Part shown: positions 1 to 13,700 of the stretch, piece after piece | Numbering within the stretch: the first letter of the stretch is position 1 | How the letters are laid out: every line of letters starts with the position of its first letter | Origin: Pogona vitticeps | Lineage: Eukaryota; Chordata; Lepidosauria; Squamata; Agamidae | Length of the DNA: 64,000 nt | Reading direction: 5' to 3' | Assembly: GCF_051106095.1 (NCBI RefSeq) | Contig: NC_135792.1 | Coordinates: forward strand, 14,255,501 to 14,319,500 | Program-made: the position numbers and the translations under genes | The notes under the pieces: model-generated | Told to the model about the DNA's origin: nothing | The model's input: the letters and a program-made list of their open reading frames with translations, nothing else | The model's database searches: none

Positions 1-2640
1 CTGTCCTGCATCTGGGAAGGAAAGGAAAGAATCTCACTGGTATTGTTAACCAACCTATTGTTGGTTAACCAACCTATTGTTAACTACCTATTGTAGCACT
101 ATGGGGCGGTATATAAGTCCAATAATAAATAAATAAAATAAAATAAATAAACCTTATTTGGATAGATACTATAGCACACATTGTTTCCACTTATTTTTGA
201 AATATATAGAAATTAATTTCAATATGAAAATAGTCTTAATAGTTTATTGGTGGGGGATTTCTTTATAAAGCCATCACATCACTTGGAAATATAACTTAGG
301 CTGCAGTCTTACCTAGGAGTAAGCTGTGTTGAACTAAGTGGAACATACTGATAAGTAAATGGAGGAAATTGTTTGATGGTTCCAAACTGAGGTATTGTTT
401 GTCTGAAAATTTGTATAGTTTGGCATGTATGAATTGGATGGCAGATCCAGGGCCGAGGTTTCTGGTTTGTGAGAATCTGTACACAAATCTGACTCTTCTT
501 GGGTTCATGAAATCTTTAATTTTTCCATTGAACTTGTTTAACTTTGAGTATTAATGGGTACACCTTGCCATACACAGGTGTCCAGAAAATACTTTTTTCT
601 TTACTGGTTGTTAAGATAATTCATTGCATGGTCAGAAACAAAACTGGTATTTTGACTTAAATATAGCTCTGAATGTTTGACAAGTTTTACATTATTTCAG
701 CCTTGTGCTGTTCCCTGACATGGTCAGAGATCTTCTCTTCAGCCTCATAAGATGAAGTCGTTTAGCCATGGCTCTCCTCTGGATTATAATACTGTAGTTC
801 AATAATGTCAAGATGAAAAATCCTGATTTGGGGGTTTTTTGGTTGTTTTTAATTTCTCTGTGCATCCCACGTCTCATTTCCTTTTCTGCCTACAACCTTC
901 TGCCTTCCATTTAACTTTCATAGTAGGTTCTGATGAAATACAAAGTAAACATTGTGTTGCCAGCCTTGGATTCTCTTTTGTTGTGAATCTCAACAACACT
1001 CTTATCTTTCAGACAAGTAAATTGTAGTAAGCTCTTAAGGTTCTTATTTCCTCCTCTGTTTTTGATCCAAGATAAAGATACATTAAAATGAAAGAAATCA
1101 ATGGACCGTACTTGTGGGTAATTAGTGTTCAGTAATCATTTTAGGCCTCCTTTCTTCAGCTGATGAAGTAGGAATAAATAACTCCCAAGTGCAGTGCTGC
1201 TAGATATGTGGAGAGTAGAGCTGGAGAATTAAAACAAAGAGCATCTATTCAAATGGCAGTGGTTTTAAAGTAGAAACCTTTGGACAGGAACCTTGCAGTT
1301 TGTGCTTGGGATATCCTGGTAGTCTAGCAGCTGCAGTGTTAAACTACTCCGTAGCTTGTGCGGGCAGCTGAAAATTATGGTCCTTTTTCAAGGAGAAAGG
1401 TGGGGTATGTGTAAAGAAGCAAACAAATAAAAGGTTTCCCAGTTACAAATAGGCAGATTTTTAACTGTTGTCAACATTCTGAAGATTTAAAAAAAAAAAA
1501 GGTACAGTATAACAGGCTATTTGCAACAACCTCCCCCTCCTGCCACTTGGTCAAACAATATATGCCTCAATATATGCTTGCAAAACCTTGGAAACTCTAT
1601 GTAGATTGCAAATAAAAGTAATAAATTAAATTAGAACAGCACGAAAGCAAAGGTATTCTGGAACAATGGCTTGTGGAGCAGCACAGTGCATCTTTTGGTG
1701 AGGGGCATTAGTAGGGTTTTCTGTCAGACTGACCTTAAACGAACAGATGTTAGATGCCCTTCTTGCATAGTTGTGATCAAGATTTTCCACCATCACACCT
1801 GCCATTGCAAAAGGAAGATGCCTCTCTAGATATGTATTTGGAATTACTATCCATTGGAAGCAATCTTCCCTCTTAAAAATGAGAATTTTTTTTTATAATA
1901 TTGTACCATTGTTCTGTGTATTGTCAATGTTGGCATAAACTTAGCTGCATTGGAGGGGGAGCATGACTTTGCCATTGCCCTTGGACTGCCACCCAGAATT
2001 CAGAAATACCACCTCATATCTTTATTTGGAAGGCAGTAAATAGTGGATTTCACTAATGAAGCACCTGCCATAGCAAATTTAGTTCCCCCTCCTCACCTCG
2101 CCTTTGACATTAATGTCCCTCCAACACTGTATTTTTCTCTTTCCCCCATTTCTCTAATAGTCTATTTTAGTCAGAGCATTAGCTATGATTTTAGTGCAGA
2201 GCACAGAGTGCTATTCTATTTTTGCTATTCACATCCACTTCCCATTCCCTGAAGTTTCACAGTGAAGCAGTGGGCCCTGTTCAGGCATCGTGTTTAAGGG
2301 TCAGGATTGTGCACTCGGCTTATACCCTCCCTTCTTCACAAGCCCTTTATTAGTTTCTTTTTCCCAGTTTGTTTTTATCATAGGTTGCCATAATGTCCAG
2401 GCTAATCAAGCATTCCCTTCAAACCTTGACTAGCATGAGCTGGGAAGTACCTTTAATCCATGGTTTAACAATAATTTGCAGGCAAAAGCAATCCCTAATC
2501 AGTACTTATAGTTTAGTTCATGTGGTTTTTTACAAAGAAGCCATGGTTCGAACAGGGAAGGAAAGGGAGAAGGGAACCCTCATGTAGAGAATGAAGGGGG
2601 CAGCATCTGAGCATGTGGCACATTGCTGACCCTTCAGATC
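1..2640. other. LRP3 upstream intron or flank, part 1
   Basis: No exon recognised. Positions 85-150 hold the tail of a short interspersed element (CACTATGGGGCGGTATATAA followed by an AATAAATA-rich stretch). The rest is AT-rich unique-looking sequence with no supported feature. LRP3 exon 1 is not here. Confidence 0.5.
85..150 (+). repeat. 3' tail of a SINE or L2-type element
   Basis: GGGGCGGTATATAAGT followed by AATAAATAAATAAAATAAA is a common squamate retroposon tail. An inverted relative lies at 12976-13020. Only the tail is recognisable. Confidence 0.5.
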
Positions 2641-2651
2641 ATGCTTTGGAG

Positions 2652-2789
2652 CAGTGGTTCTTAACCTTGGGTTACTCAGGTGTTTTTGAACTGCAACTCC
2701 CAGAAACCCCAGCCAGCATAGCTGGTGCTGAAGGCTTCTGGGAGTTGCAGTCCAAAAACACTTGAGTAACCCAAGGTTAAGAACCACTG
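2652..2789. mobile_element. hAT-type MITE, 138 bp, with perfect 8-bp target duplication
   Basis: A palindromic element starts CAGTGGTTCTTAACCTTGGG and ends with its reverse complement; the arms span about 55 bp. CTTTGGAG occurs on both sides (2644-2651 and 2790-2797), the 8-bp duplication of hAT transposition. It has no coding capacity. Confidence 0.9.
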
Positions 2790-3082
2790 CTTTGGAGGAT
2801 CAAAATATGACATTTGAGAGGGATTTATCCTTTTTTCCAGTTACATTTCTTCTACCATTTCCCCCCTCCATCTTAGCTTATTAGGTCTTGCTTTTGCTTT
2901 GTTATCTAAAATCAGAAGGCACTTCTTAGAGAGAGAGATTAATTACCAGAAGGTTTGATTTGATATTTAGACTTGATCTGAGTTCATTGCTTCTTATCCC
3001 ATTACAGCTGTGAATTAACATAACAAATTAGCATACCTTTTCTAACCATGATTAAGGTTGGTGCAATCTAAATTTTAAACAG

Positions 3083-3345
3083 TCATAGAATCATTGAGTT
3101 GGAAGGAGCCTATAAGGCAGTTGTTGCTCAGTGCAGGAATCCAAATCAAAGCAGATCTGACCAAGGATTGTCCAACTTTCTCTTGATTGGTTGTTGTGGG
3201 TTTTTCGGGCTTCTTGGCCGTGTTCTGAAGGTGGTTTTTCCTAACGTTTCGCCAGTCTCTGTGGCCGGCATCAATTCCCTTGATTGCTTCCAGCATTGGA
3301 GCATTTAGCACCTCCCGAGGTAATTGGTTCCATTTCAGTTTTTTC
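3083..3345 (-). mobile_element. CR1 LINE 3' end fragment, split by a Penelope-like insertion
   Basis: TCATAGAATCATTGAGTTGG followed by GGAGCCTATAAGG and GTGCAGGAATCCAAATCAAA is the reverse complement of the usual CR1 3' end. It resumes after 3285 with CTTCCAGCATTGGAGCA. Confidence 0.85.
3189..3278 (-). mobile_element. Short Penelope-like copy inserted in CR1
   Basis: It carries GTTGTTGTGGGTTTTTCGGG and CTAACGTTTCGCCAGTCTCT, shared with 13768-14301 and 60773-60920. CTTGATT flanks it at 3182-3188 and 3279-3285, a 7-bp target duplication. The class rests on the longer copy. Confidence 0.65.
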
Positions 3346-3627
3346 CCCCTGCAATAGCCTCATATGACTGCTCTTCTGTATTTTGTGGTGAAATGAAGGG
3401 AACCATTTTGACTTGAACAGACAAAAAATCCTTGAACAGATAGATCCCATGCAAAGAGAAGGACTGAGCATGGGTGGTAAATCTGATTAGATGAGAGTAT
3501 TTAGGAATGAGGTGGGTATTTCGTACACAGGCTGAAATTCTGCTGCATAACTTGTGTCTTTGGGAGGGTGATGGCCTCACCAATAGAGGGTGATTTTGAG
3601 TAAATGTAAAGCTTCCTATTCTGTGCT

Positions 3628-4095
3628 TAAAAAGCAGAGACAAAGGTCCGCATAGTCAAAGCTATGGTTTTTCCAGTAGCGATGTATGGAAGTGAGAGAT
3701 GGACCATAAAGAAGGCTGACCGCCAAAGAATGGAGCCTTTTGAATTGTGGTGCTGCAGGAGACACTTAAGAGTCCCCTGGACTGCAAGGAGATCAAACCT
3801 ACCTGTTCTGAAGGAAATCAATGCTCACTGGAAGGACAGATCCTGAAGCTGAGGCCCCAATACTTTGGCCATCTCATGAGGAGACTCCCTGGGAAAGACC
3901 CTGATGTTGGGAAAATGTGAAGGTAAGAGGAGAAGTGGACGACAGAGGATGAGATGGTTGGACAGTGTCACCAAAGCTACCAGCATGAATTTGACCCAAC
4001 TCCGGGAGGCAGTGGAAGACAGGAGGTCCTGGCATGCTCTGGTCCATCGGGTCACGAAGAGTCGGACACCACTTAATGACCAAACAACAAATTCT
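3628..4095 (+). mobile_element. RTE-BovB LINE, 3' fragment
   Basis: Translation gives KAMVFPVAMYGSERWTIKKA, ELWCCRRHLRVPWTARRSN and RRSGRQRMRWLDSVTKATSM, the C-terminal end of the BovB ORF, then AKSRTPLND-like codons at the 3' end. It is truncated at its 5' end and frame-broken near 3845. Confidence 0.93.
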
Positions 4096-4709
4096 GTGCT
4101 GTGCCTTTTTTGACTCCCATGTAATGTTGTCCATCACATGGGATCCACAAGACAGAAGGAGAAAGTCTTTAAATATTTAAAATCATTGCACTGGATTATA
4201 TTACAGGGAGATGAGATTTTTGGTAATTAAATACTACTTTTTTTCCCCTTGGCTTCCAAGGCTTCCACTCAATGAAAGGTGTTGCACAGGAGTCAGAAAC
4301 ACCACAGGGCAGAAGTCTTTGATTACCAAAAATCACTCCCTGCCAATGATGTCATAAGCCTTACACAGACATAAATTATGCAACAGGATTACAGTAACTG
4401 AGTAGCCTGCTAATGCTGAAGTTTATTAACATGATGGCACTGTAGTACCTACAACAATCAGTATAAGCTTTGAAACTAATTAAATTATGACTCAGTTCCA
4501 GAATAGGCAGTAACTGTTTAGTAAAATAATAATATTTCAGTTAATAGAGATAACCTGCACCAAACCTATATCTAGTAGTTTGGAAGCTATGTTTACTTCA
4601 CTGCCTCTGTCTTTTTTGCCCATTATAGATATCTTTACTATTGTTGCTGCCAGTACAATGAAAAAACAACCCAAACACTTTGATTTATTTGTGTTTCCCT
4701 TTGAAACAG

Positions 4710-4757
4710 TGAATCTTTTCTTGTCTGGAAAAATCGAAAGTGCTGTCCCTTCATTAG
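4710..4757 (+). CDS. LRP3: LRP3 exon encoding the end of the signal-peptide region (48-nt microexon)
   Basis: Acceptor TTTGAAACAG precedes 4710 and donor GTAAGC follows 4757. The exon enters with two bases of a split codon and leaves with one. It encodes VNLFLSGKIESAVPSL, close to the remembered human LRP3 segment before CUB1. Its small size makes it easy to miss; phase agreement with the next exon (the split Ala codon G|CT) supports it. Confidence 0.85.
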
Positions 4758-7700
4758 GTAAGCTACAACCCTTGTTTTCTATTAGCACTTGAGATGGGCT
4801 TTGTTGTTCTTCTTATATGTGAACAATGGCTTCTCCTAAAGCAGATTTCCCCAACATGGCTCCCTCTAGATGTGTAAGACGGCCAGCGCTATCACCGCTA
4901 ACCAGCATGGCCTTATCTTGTGGGCAGCGTGTTGGAGACTGTTGCAGTGAAGTTTCATGTTGAGAAGAAGTTGGCTTTTTATAGAAATTAAAAACAATCA
5001 TGATTCTAGTATTACAGAGAAATGTTTAGCTGAAGGACCAGATCCTTCCTTCATCCTTTCCTTGAAGCAAGGTTAGGAAACCTCTGCCCTCATGATGTTA
5101 TTGGACTGCACCTTCCATCAGTCCTAGCCAGCAGAGCCCCTTGTGAGGCATGATGGGAGTTGCAGTTCAACAACATCTGCAGGACCACAAGTTACCTATC
5201 CCTGCCTTAAATATCTGCTCGTCAGGTCCAGATTATGAATGGCATGGCTTTATTCCTTTGCTGTTTAACCTGCTGTGAAAAGAGATAAATTTATCCACCT
5301 TGATTACAGTAAAGTCTTTCTAGGTGATAAAAAATGCAAAGTAAATACTCTTTTTTGTCCATTGCAGATCAATGGGAACTCTCATTGTGCACTGTAAATT
5401 TTGAGTACAAAAGTGTAGAGAAGGCAAAAAGTGTGAGTGCAGAACAAAAAACAAACAAATCCCAGAATATCTCTAAATTGACGCAGAACTTAAAAGAGTA
5501 TAAAACTAGAATTTAGGGACATCCAGATACATATTTCCACTCAGCTCACTGTGTGATCTGACCTAGTAACTCTTTCTCAGCTTAACCTACATCACTGAGC
5601 TGCCAAAAGTGTGGGGTTGAGAGAACGAGGCGTGCTGCTTCAAAGATTAGTGAATACATTGAATAAATGTATTCAAAAATAAAAATAGGTGTAAGTAAAT
5701 AAATCATTGCACCTCTGGAAAGAACTAGTGCAGCAGAACTAGTTATCGTATTATTTTTAACATTTGGCAATTTGTTGTTTTTGATAGCTGCCTGCAGTGG
5801 AAAGCTGGAACAACATACTGAACGACGAGGTGTCATATATAGCCCTTCCTGGCCACTAAACTATCCTCCAGCTGTCAACTGCAGCTGGTATATTCAAGGT
5901 GATCGTGGAGATGTGATAACCATTAGGTAGGATGGGCGAATGGATGGAAAATGTATTCTTTTGATGAAACAGAATTTTGGTAGGCCAACCAACGCTTGTG
6001 TGTGAAAAAGAACGTTATTCTTCAATCATGTATGTTAAACTTGTGTTTTTAGCCTGACAAATCCACTATTATATAGGGTACACTGATAGAGAGTAACAGT
6101 ACTCAAGCCTGCTTTAGAAACAGTGGGCCATTTCAGATGCAAATACGCTTTCTTAGACTGCAGCTACCAGGATATCCAACTCTCAGAGTTGTCATCCAAG
6201 TAGAGACTTTCTTTCCTCATTTCTGTTCAAGTGTAACCACTATCTACATCTGAACTATCTTGAGCTTCCTGTTAGCTTTGCACTCTGTAGTTACTTGCCT
6301 TCCTTCCTGTTCTGGACAAAAGAAAAAAGATGTCCTCCAAATCAGAATTGGAAACTCAGTTTTTCAGACCTAAAGCTAGATATCAGCAAGGTAGACTTTT
6401 AAGCCCTTTAAAAGCAACAGCAAAGTAGGCCATTTTCCAGTTCTGAGGAAAATTATGGTTTGCACATCCTGTATGTAGTTTGGCTCTTTAGGATGTACTG
6501 TATTGACAAACAAGGGGAGATGGGAAGGAATAGGAGGTAAAAAGAAGGTGTGTAGCCAGCACCTATTCATGACATCCAAAATGTGATCTGACATACATAG
6601 GACCCTTGACAGAGTTTACTCTTTTCCTTTGACTTAGGATTCTTGGGAGATGTGGGTGTTATATTCCAAAAAGCAACATTCAGAAACTTTGTTCCACCAT
6701 AATATGTGGGACTATATTTACCCCAAAATATTCCTGCAAACGAATAGGTAACAACTACATTTCCAGAGGCGTAGGACTTGATGGGAGAGATCTTACATAT
6801 TTATGGGAATCTCAGCCCCCACTCTGTTAGCTCCAGGTCATTACTTGCCCAGCACCCCAAAGGATTAATTATGTATCCCTGTTGATTAACTTGATTGAGA
6901 ATCCCAAGGTAACTGTTTCTTTTGAAAGATTTTGATATAGTTTATCTAGATCAGAAAACGTTAGAGTGCTTTAATTTAAAAAATTGATATACCATCCAAA
7001 CCAAACCACACAGGACACAGCAATGCAGTCCATTAACTAAACTTGGCCAATTAATTGATTGCATTCTTATGTCCTGGGTGCTATTGCCTGTCAACAATGA
7101 AACGTTTCTACCCTGTAAACTTAGATGTAAACTTAAAAACATTCCCCAACTGATGTAACAGGCAAGTGCTTGCTTTCATATACAGTATATTCTTTAACAT
7201 TGGTTCTGCAAAACACTAAAATCAAATAGAAGATTCTTTGCCTATCTTTGGGAAGCATGATTAGTTAGTTATAACTAGAAACTGGAAACCAGAGACTACT
7301 CTCTCTATAGCCAGAAGTCTAGGGTTTGCACATCCTGTGTTGTCCAGTTGTGGAAGGTCAATTACATAAGCATTCTCCATTTACATGCCTGCTTTCACGT
7401 TGATTGTGAGATTGGTTATGTAACCAGTTCCACAGCCAGTTGTATGACACTTACGTGATTTCCTTTATGCTCTGACTAGGACACTTGCTTAGTTCCTTTA
7501 TTTATAGTACAGTATAGCAACAAGGAGTGTATGGCCTGTCGTCTGTGGTTGAACTGCAGTAACATCTGTGCTGGAAGGGGCTGATGGGAGCGTTTGGAGT
7601 CCCATGTCTTTGGAGGGCCATCGGATTTCTGCCCCCACTGATTATGGAAGGGGCATAATGGCAAATGCAAGAAGCAGAAATAAAAATGTCTGCTTGTCCC

Positions 7701-10700
7701 CTGAGGAAGTCTAGGCAGGGAGGAAGATCAATGCATTTTACTCGAGTCTCAGCAAGTGAATGTCCCAGGTGGGCAATGCAAGAGAGAGGCTCCTGGCCTG
7801 CCTGTGACATCTGCTCCTGTGGCCATCAGGAGGGGGCACCAGGCTGTCCAGGCCCACTGCTTCTAGCTACACATCATGGTGGTAACTGAGCTGGGAATAT
7901 GACCAAGGCTTCAAACTTCTCACAGTATTGTTCTGAACAGTGGAGCTGAATGTTTTTAATGAGCCAATTAATGCTTCAGCTGTGTTCACAGTCTGCCCTT
8001 ATGTGGAAAAAGTAACAAACAATAGTGACTTCTCTTGGTTGAATTGGCTGATACAGTTGCCGTATTGAAGGTATCAATAATTGTTTCCCCTGGATTTCTT
8101 CTAATGTATTTGCTGGCAAGCAAAGCTAATTAGATTTCTAGTTTCTGTTGATTTAGTACCATTTGATTTAGCACTGGAAGCTTTAGTTCAGGTTTTAATG
8201 ATCAAATAAAGATTTTAGTTTTCTAATTGTTGTGGGTTATTTTAACTGTGGGCTACAAGCTAATGTCCAGACTTGTTTTTCCCCTCATAACCTTTAGTTT
8301 TGGAATGAGAGAGAAAGTATTAAATTTGATCAGTGCCAGCTTATTTTAGGGACTGAGATAGCCCTTCTGAGCAAGTAAGGGAGCCTCACACCTGGAGTTT
8401 TAATTCAGCTTTCACGAGGCACAAATCCAGACTTCTACAGTTCACTAGAGATGATCACAGCCTCATTTCCATCATAACTTTGCTTTGTGTAAAAACAGAC
8501 AATACCTTTATAGGCCACTAAAAATCATCACACAATAAATGTGAGCTTTCATGGATTAAACACCACTTCATCAGGATTGTACCAGCGTGAAGAACTTAAA
8601 AGTCCAGAAGTACATGGCACAATGATTTTTTTGGGGGGGGGGTCAGGAAAGTTGCACTTAGCTGTTAAGTCCAGCCGTTCTTGGCAGTTTGCCAGGCTTG
8701 TCTTCCTTAGGTGGAGGTGAGGAGTTTGGTTACTCTCTTACGATTGCAATTTAGATAGCCAGTTATGATGAACTGGTGTGTAATCCACAAAAGCTCAGTT
8801 TATTGTGTGATTTTTTTTAGTGATCTATAAAGGTATCACCTATTTTTGCATTTGCGTTTTATTTTGTTTGGACCACATGGCTGCCCTTTACTTCAATTTG
8901 ATTAGTGTGCTTCTTACTTTTTTATAATCTAAAAAATTTGAAAATGTCTCTACTATGGCTAAGTGACTGACAGTAAGAACTTTAAGCCAAAGTATGCTTT
9001 TATTTTTGGTCTCATCTTTTTTGCCTCTGGACCCACCCGTCCCTCGAATGGGACGATAAGAAATTCCTTACATTCAGCTCTCAGATTTAAGGAGATTCTT
9101 CACCATTATCTTCCAACATGGCTGAGGCTGTCTGTCAGCAAAATATTTTACTAATGAAAATTTTATTTTTGAAATGTTGCTGTGTATTTTTCTTCTTCTC
9201 AGGAACCAAACTTGCATTGAAAATAGAAATTACTAGCCAACATTCGCCTAAGTTTCTGTCCTGCTGCATGGGAGCCTTGCTCCATGTTTGTGGGGGTGGG
9301 TGAGGCCTCATTCGAAATGGAAAGTAAACAAACTGGCTGCCAGCTACTCATGTGCAACCTTGACAGAACCCTGGATGAGCTGTGCACAGCTTAGAAGGAA
9401 CCTTGAAACCAGCCCTAAAAAAATTATTGCACAGTCCAGATTCTAGGATTTGGTGTCCCGATCTCATTTGCATCTTGGATTTCTAGAAGAAATAAAAAAT
9501 AAAAAGTGATACTAGATGTTTATGCAACAACTGGAAATATAGTTGGTTATAGTACATGTCATAGCACTGTGTTGAACACAAGTGGAGGAATTACCAGTCC
9601 TTCCTGATATGGTATCATCTTGTACTCTGTGCTTAGGTTGATTCGGAAATCTTAGTAAAATCCACTTTGCATGGAAGCTTTTAGCAAAATCTGTTAAATG
9701 CACAATTTTAGTGTCTCCTTGTATGTCTTAGCCAGTCAGATCTTTCTTTCTTTTATCTTGACAGTTTTAAGAACTTTGATTTGGAGGACTCTCCCAAATG
9801 TTCAGTAGACTGGTTGATGATTGGCCCATCTTCCAAACGGGAGGAATACAAAGTTTGTGGATCCTTAATCCCACCTTCTTTCATCTCTGCCAGGGATCAC
9901 ATCTGGATATTTTTCCACTCAGATGCATCAAGTTCAGGGCAAGCTCAGGGATTTCGCCTTTCCTACGTCCGAGGTAAAATCTCTCTTTGGTTATCTAGTT
10001 AGATACCAAACCACAGTATTAGTTGGATGCCAGACCTCATTTGTTTTCTTCTATTTCTACGTGGGCTTAATTAATCTTCATAACAATTCTGTGAGACTGT
10101 CAGTCTGAGGTTGATTAAAGGCCAGGAGCCATCGAATCAGCTTGTGGTGAGCAGTCTACTCAGCATGGACTTGTAGTTCAATCAATCAATCGATCGTTCA
10201 ATCAATCAATTAATCGATTGATCAATCAATAAGTCAATCAATTCCAAAAACAGATGCAAAATCCTTTTTCTAGTTGTTTTGTCCAAGTCTAACACACTTC
10301 CAGAAAAGTCATCACAGCTGCTCTCATTGGCAGCCTTGTACATTTTAGAGAACAGTATTAGGAACATCACAGCACCAGGCACTTGATTAAATGAACAAAA
10401 GAAATTATTTTACTAATTGTAATAATAATAAAAAATACTGGCTGGTATTATACCTTGTTTATTAATCTAAAATTTTGACACAGCTTATTCTAACTTATGA
10501 TGCAGTCTGTTTTACTCAGGCAAGCTACAGCCTCCTGCCAATTTATCTCCCACAATGATTAAGCCAAAATTAGCATCCTATCGGACTGAATCTTGATGGA
10601 CAGGATACTGTTCAAAATAGGGATACTAAGTGTAAAGATGAATGGGGATTACATACAGAGGAGCCAGCTGGGAGATTCGGGTAAAGAAGTTTGTTGCTGT

Positions 10701-13700
10701 TGAGATGGAATGATATTGCTGTTTATGAAGCTTCTGCTTCCAGGACTGTGCTTTATGCTGAACTAGAATTTGAGAAGCAACAGAGTGTTTGTAGTAATTT
10801 CTAACCTGTACCTCTACCATTCACAGGCAGAATTGGCCAGGCTAATTGCCAGTCTGATGAATTCCACTGTCTAAATGGCAAATGCATACCCAGCACCTGG
10901 AAGTGCAATTCCATGGATGAATGTGGTGATAACTCTGATGAGAAAAATTGCACTGTCCCCCCAACAGAGGCTCAGACTAGCATCTGTCCTTCTGGAACTT
11001 TCCAGTGCAGCATAGCTCATTCTACCAAGTGTTTGTTGAACGAGCTGAAATGTAATTCAGTTAAAGACTGTAGCGATGGCTCGGATGAAGAAAACTGCCC
11101 TGATCTTTCATGTGGCAAAAGGCTGGGGAATTTTTATGGATCTTTTGCTTCTCCAGATTTGTTCCACTCAGATCACAGCCGAGCAGACCTCCGCTGCACC
11201 TGGTACGTGGACACTCAAGACAGCCGTCATGTTCTCCTGCAGCTCGACTTGCAGCTTGGGTATAATGACTATGTAAAAGTCTATGATGGTTTAGGGGAGA
11301 GAAGTGATAAACTAATGCAGACTCTTTCATATCGTAATAACAGGCACACAGTAACCTTGGAGTCATCCAAGGGGCAGATGACAGTATCATATCATGCCCG
11401 GTCAAAGAGCACTGGCCATGGCTTCAATGCAACCTATCAGGTGAAAGGCTACTGCCTTCCTTGGGAGCACCCCTGTGGGAATGACGAGGAGTGCTACACC
11501 GATAAGCAGCACTGTGACGGGTGGTGGCACTGCCCGAATGGAAAAGATGAAGAGAACTGTCCCGCGTGCCAAAAGAATGAGTACCCCTGCGAAGGCAATA
11601 GTGGACTGTGCTATTCTTTGCTCGATCGGTGTAACAACCAAAAAAACTGCCCTGATGGCTCTGATGAGAAGAATTGCTTCACATGCCAACCAGGCAACTT
11701 CCACTGTGGTACCAACCTGTGCATTTTTGAAACATGGCGTTGTGATGGGCAGGAGGATTGCCAAGATGGAAGTGATGAGCATAATTGCCTGGTGGTTGTG
11801 CCCAGGAAAGTCATCACAGCTGCTCTCATTGGCAGCCTTGTCTGTGGCTTGCTTTTAGTGATAGCCCTGGGATGTGCCTTTAAGCTCTACTCGCTGAGAA
11901 CCAGGGAATACAGGTGAAGTGAAGTAGTTGTTTGTTCTTAGTTTATTAGGAAGATGTTTTGCTTTCTTACTGTTCAAAAATTCTGGAGAGTAAAACCCCC
12001 AGATGTGTTTCTGTATAACTTAAGAAACTGCCATTCCTACTGGTGCTTCACTTTTGCTACTCTTAATACTGATTCAGAAGTAATAAGGAACTGTGGTTTC
12101 CTAGTGTGTTAATGGCCAATAGTTTGTTTTGAGTTCATGTGCTCTCTCTTCTCCAATTCTTCTCTTTTGTGTCTGCAAGAAGTCCATCAGAGGCATCTAT
12201 TTCCAGTTTTAAACAAATCGTGCTCAGCTTTGACATCTAAATTCAAGGAATGGCAGTACAGTATGTTTAAACCAGTAATAAATGTGAGCCAGGCTACATG
12301 TGGCCCCCAATAATATTTTTGTTCCTAAGTGAAATTTGCTGGCAAATCAGTAATTGTGGTAAATAGTGCTAACGAATTTCATTGACAAACTCCAAAATCT
12401 TGTCAAAGCAGGTAGAAAATGCTTCCTTAATTTTTGCTGCTCAGCTTTGATGGCAAAATGAGAAAACCCAATTAAAACAAACATGCTTTAATGGGTTCTG
12501 GTGATCTGCTCAAATTTAGTGCTCTGATTAGCTATATTTGGTTATGGAGCACTGAGGAGGAGTCAGCACATTCTAGATGGACAAAATTGGCACCTGAACT
12601 CACCAAAATTCTTCATCCCTAGTTTAAACTGTGGCAAGCCTGTAACGGCCCTCATTTGGGCACCACAGAGAAACTGGTTTAGCAAAGCAGGAAATCCTTG
12701 TAGCAAAAAATGGAGTGGTTCGACTCATTGCTGATTCCTATTTCCACAAAACAAAGTATTTAGACCAGACAAAGTATACGGATATCTCATCTTAGTATGT
12801 TTTAAAGTATGGTCGACATATTTTTCCAAACTCCCAAGCTATCACAATGAGTACCCATGGCAAGAAATGAATACTTTGGCATCCCTACCCAACCTGCAAA
12901 TAAAAAAAAATAAGAATCTGATTTTATTTTAATGCTGAACTGGGAGTAAAAGCAAAAAGCAAAGTGTGCTGCTTATATACCGCCCCATAGTGCTTCAAGC
13001 ACTTTCTACTCTTTGAAAGATACAAAAAGAGTTACCAAGCAGTATGGAATCATTGTTCCCTTTGAGTGTTGCATTCATATTGACACTGCTCATTTCTGCT
13101 ATTTGAAACAGCAGAGATTGGCACACACTGGAAGTGATGAAATTGCTCCAGTGGCAGAATCCTAGCAACACTATTTTGTGTAGCAGCTTTGCTGAAGGCA
13201 CCTGATTTTTCAAAGGTGTGAAAATGAAAGTAGTTTCATTAAATCTCATTGCTATTCACTATTCTCAATTATTCTCTTTCCTGAAAGCTCTTTTACTGGA
13301 ACGTTTGTACTTCAGCTGGTAATGCCTGCAAAAGTAAAGTTAGTCATGCGTGGGCAGTGCAGTTTGTCACTGTTATTTTGGACAATTACAAACAGAAAGA
13401 AAAGAGGGACCACTACTTCATCTAGTCTATTTTGAGCTTGTCAGTTTTTCTCCCTGCTACTCCTTTTTTCATTTTGATTGCAGGGCATTTGAAACCCAGA
13501 TGACCCGTCTTGAGGCAGAGTTTGTGAGGCGTGAAGCTCCACCTTCTTATGGCCAGCTCATTGCACAGGGGCTTATCCCACCAGTAGAAGACTTCCCAGT
13601 TTACAATGCGTCACAGGTCAATGACACTGTCTTTGGTCCTCTGTCTTTCCAGTGCAATACTAGAGGGATTAGAATCTGAAAATGCATTTTTGTATTACTG

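Noticed and set aside
1-4709. Search for LRP3 exon 1 with signal peptide
   Set aside because: No GC-rich first exon or Met-hydrophobic frame ending at a matching-phase donor was found.
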